A DNA stretch of 64,000 nt from Rallus limicola (lineage: Eukaryota > Chordata > Aves > Gruiformes > Rallidae). The stretch is from NCBI GenBank assembly GCA_022605955.1, contig JAKCOZ010000005.1, positions 46,304,950 to 46,368,949 on the forward strand. The letters run 5' to 3'. The position numbers and the translations under genes were made by a program. Below, piece by piece: positions 56,801-64,000 of the stretch (positions are counted from its first letter, which is position 1; every line of letters begins with the position of its first letter). Below the pieces are notes generated by a model that was given only the letters and a program-made list of their open reading frames with translations, searched no databases and had not been told where the DNA came from.

Positions 56801-59800
56801 AACACAAATGTACTAATTATAGAAGTACGCCAAGATCTTGGCCAGTGCAGGGGCTCCAGTGATAGGCACGGTATAAAGAAGAAGTATAAACCAGTTCCTA
56901 CCCCAGGCAGATTACAAGGGGAAACTTTATTATCTACAGAGGGAAACTGAGGCAGAGAGAAATTCAATCTTTGATTAGTGTCACAGAGGCAATCCCAGGC
57001 TGAGCCAGGAACTAAACTTAGCCTGCCAAGTCCTGGTAGCAATAGCCCTTTCCCTGGGACAGGCTGCATTCCTCCCCTGAATACTGCCGAGCAATAAATA
57101 GCAGCGAGCGGGGGGAAATGGAAAGGAGAGCGGGGAGCTAGGGGCTCTCCACTGAGATTGGTTGTGACCTGGCAGAGCAGTGAAATGGCCAGGGAGGAAG
57201 ACTTGCAGCTGGAAAAGCTTCGAGTCCCATCTCTGAGGGATTAGGGGGAGTGGGCAGTGGAGGCAGAAAGGTCAGGGAGGAAGGTGAAGGTGATGAAGGT
57301 GACTTCCAGAAACAAAGATGCTTGTTTGCAGCCTCCTCCTGAAAGGGCAGAGTCCTATGGGGATGGGTTTGAGGTCAAGCACAGCACTGCTGGCTGCAAG
57401 GAGCTGGTGGGTCTGTGGGCCCTGGAAAGGCTGCCTGCCAGGACAGGAACAGCCTTGTACCCCTGCACCACCCCAAGCAATGCTGGCTTGCTATGAATTT
57501 TTTCATTGTCCTTATTTCGCTAGCTGTGGCAACAACCATTGCCCCCCCTGTGTTGTTAACAAGCATCCCCACCACATCATGGCGGTCTCCCGCTGCCTCT
57601 CCATCAGCCCCACTGCAGTACTGCCCAACACACCAGCCTCCCCTTTCAGATCCCCACCTTCCTCCCGTGTGCTCATAACCCAGCTTGTGCCGCTGGCAGG
57701 GATGGTGGTGGCACACGTGGGCCAGCTGCTGGGCTGTGGCCTGGCCACACACATGCTGTAGTTCACAGTGCCAGCCCCGTGAGTTGGGCAGCCTTAAACT
57801 GATCTGATCTCTCCCCTTTATCAGCCCCAGATGTCTTCTAGAGACTACAGGAACTTCAGTGGTTTTCAGACCTTGTCATTGTTTGGGACTGGCCAGTGGC
57901 TTGAGGATTTATTGTGTAAGGGGATCTGTAAATTTTCTTGAGGAAACCGCGATGAAAAGGAACATTAAATTGGCAAGAAAGCACCGGGCCAAATTTGGCC
58001 TGTAGCTAGGTGGACGGGAGGTGCAGTAATTTTGGTGCCAGCAGTGTGTGCTTTTCCAAGGGCTCACTTTAATCAAAGGAGCCTCCCAGAAGACTAAGTG
58101 AGACCTTAGAAAAGGAGAACCAACAGTGAAGGTGTGGCTGCCAGGGTTGTGTCCACGGGGACAAGGGGGGAAGGGAGCTATAACCTTCTAAAAATGAGTA
58201 GCTGGGTTTCTGAATACATGTGTGCTGAAACAAAAGTACTTGGTTTCTCTCCTTTCCCTTTCCCTGATGAAAAAAAACTCTACCTCATCTGGAAGGAAAA
58301 ACCCTCTCCAAATGGAAATAGAATTGCCACATTGCCCTTTGCAAAAGAAACAACATGACATTTGACTATACACGGAATTTCCTTAGATGCAGGCTGTGCT
58401 GTAAGACAGATTTCTCTCAGGCTTCAGCTGCTTTCTAAATTAAAAGAAAAAATAAAGTATCAATGGTGTTTTAATTTGCGACTCTACAGCTTTTGGCCTT
58501 CTCTGGTCTACTTCATGCAAGTTTAAAATCTCATCGTTAGTAAGGTTTTGTAACTTCTAAATAATAATTTAGTGGTAAAGTATAACTAACTCTACACTGA
58601 TACTGTACTTTAAGAATGCCAGGACCCCGCATTACTCTACATTAGCTGCTGCAGCGATGGCCTGAGGATGGTACTTACAGCATCTGACTGCTCTGCACCA
58701 TGTAGCAATGATTTTATGTGCCGGCCCTGTTCATTAGCTGTATCCCAGGGTGTCAGAGGCAAGTGTTCACCTGCTACTACTAATTCATGTCATTACTGGG
58801 GGTTAACAGAGTAGCAGGTGAGGAATGGGCCAGGGATAGAGCAGGAATAGTGACTGGGGTTTGTGCTGAAGGTAAGTAAAGGTACAGTGTGGACAAGAGA
58901 CTGTGGGAGGCAGCAGCAACCCTGGCTCTGCCTTGAGATGGGAGCTCTTGGGATTCTTTAACTACCTGGGAGAATGCTGGGATCCCCCTTGCTGATCCTC
59001 TTCAGTGGGGGTACTATGCCTGCCTGCAGAAATGGCTGTGGGAGAAATGTAGTCCCCAGATTAGCCCCAGGTAAGGACTGGACAGTGAGACAGAAGAAGC
59101 AGCTTCATTGCAAGGAGGCCTGTCCCTACAATCTGAAAGCATAAAACGCCTGATCTGTGGTTCCTGAACACCTCCTGCTCTGAGGGCAGGCTGGGACATC
59201 CTCTCACACAGTGCCGGACTCTTAGGCATTTTTAGAACAGCTTCAAGATTTTCCAGGTGCAGAGGTGACTGCAGCATGCTAGAGAGCAGCCCCTAACAAG
59301 TCACAAAGCTGCCACAGCTCTGTGGCAGTGCAGCCAGGAGCAGCCAGGCCGGTGGGTGTACAGAGGGGTCTGCGGGACTGGCTACATCACGTCAGTACAC
59401 CGAGCCCAGAGGTTTGGTTGGGTCATGTCACATCCTTCTCCAGCAGTTCTACAACAGCTACTTCTAGCCAAGATACCAGTGCCAGTGAACCTCCAGCCTG
59501 CCATGCAAAAACATTTTTCCATTCATGGAGACTTTTAACAAAAAGAAAAAGATTCTCATGTTTTTCATGAGCATTGAATGGAAACACGGGTTTTTTTTTT
59601 TCTTCCCTTTTTTGAATAGCAATAAGCAAATCAACTTTATTGAGGCTTTACTGTTTGCAAGCAGCACTCCAATTTGACAGCCTGATTTAGAGAATTCTGT
59701 TCACCCCTTGCCTACTGTGGAGCAGGGACCAGGCTCCCCTGCTGCCATGCCACAGCCCACAGGGTGACCCTAGGAAAGTCACTGCATCTCTTTCCAGGGT

Positions 59801-62800
59801 TTTCTCCTCCCTGTGCTGGCAGGAGGGGACTTTGATCCCCTCAGGGTATCTGAGTGGCTGTCACCCTGCACTGCCTGGCTCAGTGCCTCAGCTGTGCCTC
59901 TTAGCCTAGGTTTCCCATCCATGGACCTGAACGTCTGACCACACCAAGGCAGTCTTGAATCTCTCTTTGAGGCAGCTGGAGGTGCAAGTAGTGAAAAACA
60001 TCAATATAGGAGAACCTCAACCAAACCCAATCCTGTCTTAGTGAGAACTGCTTGGAAATACTACACTAAGTGCTGTTCAAGCTGTCACAAGCCAGCTTTC
60101 ATTTTGCACCAGCAACACGCCTCCCCCACAACATGACTTACAGAAGTCACTTACGTGTTACTAATCTGCTTTGTTTGCTATTCCCAAGGAGTCTTGTGCT
60201 CTTTGCAGACATTGCCAACAGGGTCACCGCTTCCGTTAATTGTGGCTGTGTTTATTGTAAGGCAGGGGAGGCTCCAAGTGACTAAGAATGAAAACTCCTC
60301 CCAGATCATTCCCACTCTCAAACACCAGTGACCGACATTTGCAAAGAAGCAAATGAAGGCAGGCTGTAAAGTGCACCACACTACCAACTTCACAGATACC
60401 CTAATGAATAATTTCCCCTGCTTTACAACTCTGATTGCATTAGGAACTCCTTAATTAATTCTCTCTCATACCATGGCAGGCCTTCGCTCAGTGTTGTGGA
60501 GGCAGCAGTTGCTTTGGCAGAGAAGATCGGCTGGACAGATGATCAGCTGGAGGATGATCAGATCTCTCTGGTGCTCTGGTTGGTCCCAAAAGCACAGTTT
60601 GCCCCTGTTCCAAGTTTGGGATGCAGCCCTGATCTTTTGGTTACCTGTTGCGGCTAACCTTGGCTGGTGATAACTTCAATGACATAGTTTCAGCATGTGA
60701 AAGTGTCTTGCTATGCTTGACATAGCACTAAGCAGGGAGAAAGTCTTAGAGATGGCAACACAAATGAGATGCAGTTTATTTGAAGGTAGGACTGTGTTTA
60801 GCTGGTGTAAATCCTCAGCATTAGTAATGTGCTATCTGGGCCTGGTTTTAATAAAGTGTGGAGGTGTGGTCTCTCTCTGACCTGCAGTGGAAGGAGGAGG
60901 CTTTCACTTCCTCAAAACACATTTCAGTGTTCCCAGGATGAGCCAATAACTCAGAGTGCCTGACACCTCACCTTCCTTTATCACTGAAATGATATCCTTG
61001 ATCACGGATGGCTGCAATTAGTCCCCAGAGCTCTGATAGTACATGATGAACGCTGTGGCTTTTGCCTTCCAGAAGGACGATGCTGCACCTCTGTAATTCC
61101 TCTAGGGATTTTCCAGCTCTGAAACCTTTGTCAGCTAACCTTGGATATACAAGCTGTCTAGGGAAGTTATTGATTCCCCTCATTTCCACCTCCCTGCCCA
61201 GTTAGGCTGATTTATAGGAATTTTGGTAGGAACCACTAAAAACCTGGCAGAGCTCATTAATTTGTGAATCTTTTAAAGACTTCCCTCATTGCAGAGACCA
61301 TCTGTTTGTCCGAGTGTTATTTTTGCAGCTGCCATAGCAGGTTTGCAAGACTCTCACCTTCTCCTCAAACCCACCACTTGATACCGTAATATTTACATTC
61401 AGGGCTCAACACTCTTTTTTTTCCCACCAGATTTGTGCAGAGCAAATGCAGCTACACTCAGCTCTGCAAGAACCAATCCCACTGAAATTAACAATAATGG
61501 CATTAAAAACTGATGGAATCACTTAATTTTTCATGGCTTTTTATGTTCACTGGGACACTCTGTGGTAACCCCTAAAACATTTGCAGAGGGCAGTCCTGTC
61601 AGTACCAGCTGCAGCCCTGCATGAAAATCTGCCAGGTACCGATGGGAAAAGAGCTTCAGCCTTGGTCGCCCTGTGCTGGGAGAGTCCTGCAAACCCTGTC
61701 AGCAAAATACTGTTTGCTTCGATCAGCAGGTGCTGAAAGCTGGGCTCATGCTGTCCTACTCACCTTCTCCCCATCCCTGTGTAAACGTGTTTCACTTGGG
61801 AGTTTGGGCAGGCTTATTTTGGTGCTCAGTGTGTCAGGAGACATTGCCAGCAACAATTGCCACAGCTCAGAAGCCAATTTTGTCTCTTAGATGTAGTTTT
61901 TCTATTTCCTCTCGTAATTTCAGTGGCCTTTCATAACTCCTCCCCAGAGAATGCAGCTGCTTATAAATAAGATGAGAATAAAATGCCACTGAGATCCAGA
62001 CTATCCCCTCATTTCTTCTTTAAGATAAATCCTCTTCCCAAGTCTTTGATCGTCTTATTTTATTTACCGTATATCTGCACGTTTGCATAAAATGTTTTCT
62101 CTATGAACCAGCAATTACCACTGGTAAGGTTCACATTTCTTGGAGATAGCTGGAATTTCTCCCCCACTTTCTCTTTTAATGTGCAAAATTATTTTCCCTG
62201 CCATTGGATTGCTGTCACCTGACATAGTTAATCTTCTAATCTTCTCTCTGGGGTGACATCAGAGGAGATGATGGAGCCGTTTCCTTTCTTGAATAAGATT
62301 CAACTGTGACTAGTGAAAATTGTTTAATAAAATTAATGAAACCCCACAGATTAAAGAAAAATTATTATATACTTAGTTATTTCGAGGTGCTGCAGTTAGT
62401 TTTCGTTATTTGTTGTTCCCTAGAGGACTATTTTAGCTGTCAGCTGTACCGTGCCTTTTTTTACTTGCTTTCCCTTTACCGGATGCACCGGCATGAGACC
62501 CTGTCAATGCATCAGCTTCTCTGGTAACTGTGTTATTACACTCCCCATCTATCAAGTTGAGATGTGAACAGAATGTGCCAGAAAACAATAATGAAATCAA
62601 ATCCCCATTGCTGGGCACTTGACTTGTAGTCCAAGCCTGGTTGCTCTCCTTGGAACAGGCATCGCTGTGCAGAGGTTCAGGACCATCTGATCAGCAGCTC
62701 TGGGATCATTTCTCAGCCACATGTGCACATGGCACAGCATCCCGTGGACACTGGACTTGGCCACTGGTCCCAGAGGTATGGCTGGGACCACACTGAGGCC

Positions 62801-64000
62801 CCACCAATGACTCAGACGATGCAGGGCTGGCAGTGGGCCAGGTGATGGCTGGCCAGCATGGACCCTCCTTACTTCTCTGCACTTGGTCTGGGTGCAATTC
62901 AAAAGTTGAGGTTAATTTTATCCTTTACACTAGAGGTCAGAATGGTCCCCCCCCAACAGCCACAGGACTTTTCAAAGGGGGAAACCAGTCTTTCCTAACA
63001 AATTCCTAACCGTGAATCCCAAGGAAAACAGCACTAGGAGCAAAAGACTCAAACCATGGTGCCAAAATTTATTCAGCTCATCTGTCAAATGTTAACTTGT
63101 CTGGTCTTGCTCAGGAACTGTCCCAGTGCCCTGGGACCATCCCCACCTGCAGGACTGTGTTTTGGGCTCTTCAGTCTGCTGAGAGGATGTCACCCATGCC
63201 CCAATACCAACCTGCATTTATCAGCCTGCAGTTTCTCTTCTAGCCCCTGGCCAGGCTGTGAATCCTCCTGTACCAAACAGGCAGAAATCTCTTCACACGG
63301 CAGGAATAAAACCAAGGGAATTTGCATAAATTAGAAGGAAGAAGCAAGTTTCAGCCATTCTGTATTTAAACTGCATGGAAATCACGCTGATGGGAGATAT
63401 AAATGCCTGCTGAAGTGGGCAGTAAGGCGCTTGCTTCAATCTCACAGAAAACTGCAGATTTGATAATCAAATCTGACTTGGTTAGCTAAAGAAATCATTC
63501 TCATTTCTCATGATTTCCCTCACCAGGAGAAGGAAACACAGAGGGAAGGAGAACAATTTGTCCGTGCTCCTACAGCGGTGCCGAGCTTAGCAAAGCCTTT
63601 CCATCAGGGAGTGATGTTAGAAGGTACCCAGCATCTGGCAGAACCTTCCTACAGAGATCCTGTAAGGAGAAGCTCAGCTCCCTGCTTTTCCTATGAGGTT
63701 TGGATGAGACTGGCTCCATCTCTGGCTGAGAGGTGAGCCAGAAAGAGCAAAAGCCCTGGTCCAGCTGGGAGCCTTTGTGTAGATCTGGCTATTTGCACGG
63801 TCAAATTGCTGAGCCCGTCATGTTGTGGGGAAAACTATGACCTCTTGTGGGATTTAAAATCTTAAAGGCATTTGGGCACTTAAATGAGATGTGTAAACAT
63901 TTAGGGTAGAAACTAAGTCCCACTACATGTCTTGCTTGAGTAGGTGACAGACGGCATTTGGGTACTAAGGTGACTGTGTACTTGTACGTGCCCTGCACCC
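50868..64000. other. Intergenic sequence to the right edge, no gene seen
   Basis: No exon pair, CpG island or intact mobile element is recognised. ORFs reach about 150 codons (51788-52234 +, 57318-57761 +) but look like chance frames. There is a palindromic AT-rich patch at 52620-52690, a 35-bp imperfect duplication at 55720-55780, and a possible ancient repeat at 55930-56010. TAAT-rich stretches such as 58440-58620 and 61970-62480 may be regulatory. Confidence 0.5.
55720..55780 (+). repeat. Imperfect tandem duplication, unit about 35 bp
   Basis: gatggaggcaaatgaccacc recurs as gatggaagcaaacgaccacc after 35 bp. Confidence 0.7.

Overview
This window is genomic DNA from a bird. The evidence is repeated CR1 LINE 3' ends on both strands, an avian ERV-L-type solo LTR, compact vertebrate introns and two vertebrate multi-exon genes. 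The species cannot be fixed from the sequence alone.

Layout. Positions 1-4639 hold the 3' half of an endogenous retrovirus on the plus strand: the end of pol (integrase with a complete D,D-35-E triad), an uninterrupted env ORF, a roughly 1.2 kb non-canonical segment and a 3' LTR with TATA box and poly(A) signal. Within the segment after env, on the minus strand, lies what looks like a complete three-exon mini-gene (coding 2894 to 2431). It has GT-AG introns of 80 and 84 nt, open reading frames that join in phase, its own AATAAA, and a promoter-like block holding three NRF1-type sites and a perfect three-unit heat-shock element. It would encode a tail-anchored protein of about 99 residues that I do not recognise. 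This is the most unusual thing in the window.

Positions 5065-16013 hold exons 2 to 15 of a cytochrome P450 of the CYP46A1 (cholesterol 24-hydroxylase) type. Every splice phase joins and the heme motif is intact. Exon 1 is not in the window, so the retrovirus probably sits in intron 1, or it has displaced the original promoter. Positions 22560-23640 are a CpG island carrying the promoter and first exon of a seven-exon gene (22985-31118, 456 residues). This gene belongs to the PKDCC/VLK family of secretory-pathway tyrosine kinases. Its position beside CYP46A1 suggests the PKDCC paralogue that mammals appear to lack, because human PKDCC lies beside EML4 while human CYP46A1 lies beside EML1.

From 31.1 kb to the end I see no protein-coding gene. 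This stretch holds CR1 fragments, a solo LTR with a perfect 5-bp target duplication, an orphan CpG-rich block at 47.9-48.26 kb, a 127-nt almost purely G/T tract at 50.74 kb, simple repeats, and AT-rich homeobox-site-rich sequence that may include enhancers. The two host genes are unrelated in function (brain sterol hydroxylation and extracellular tyrosine phosphorylation) and share the plus strand only as neighbours.
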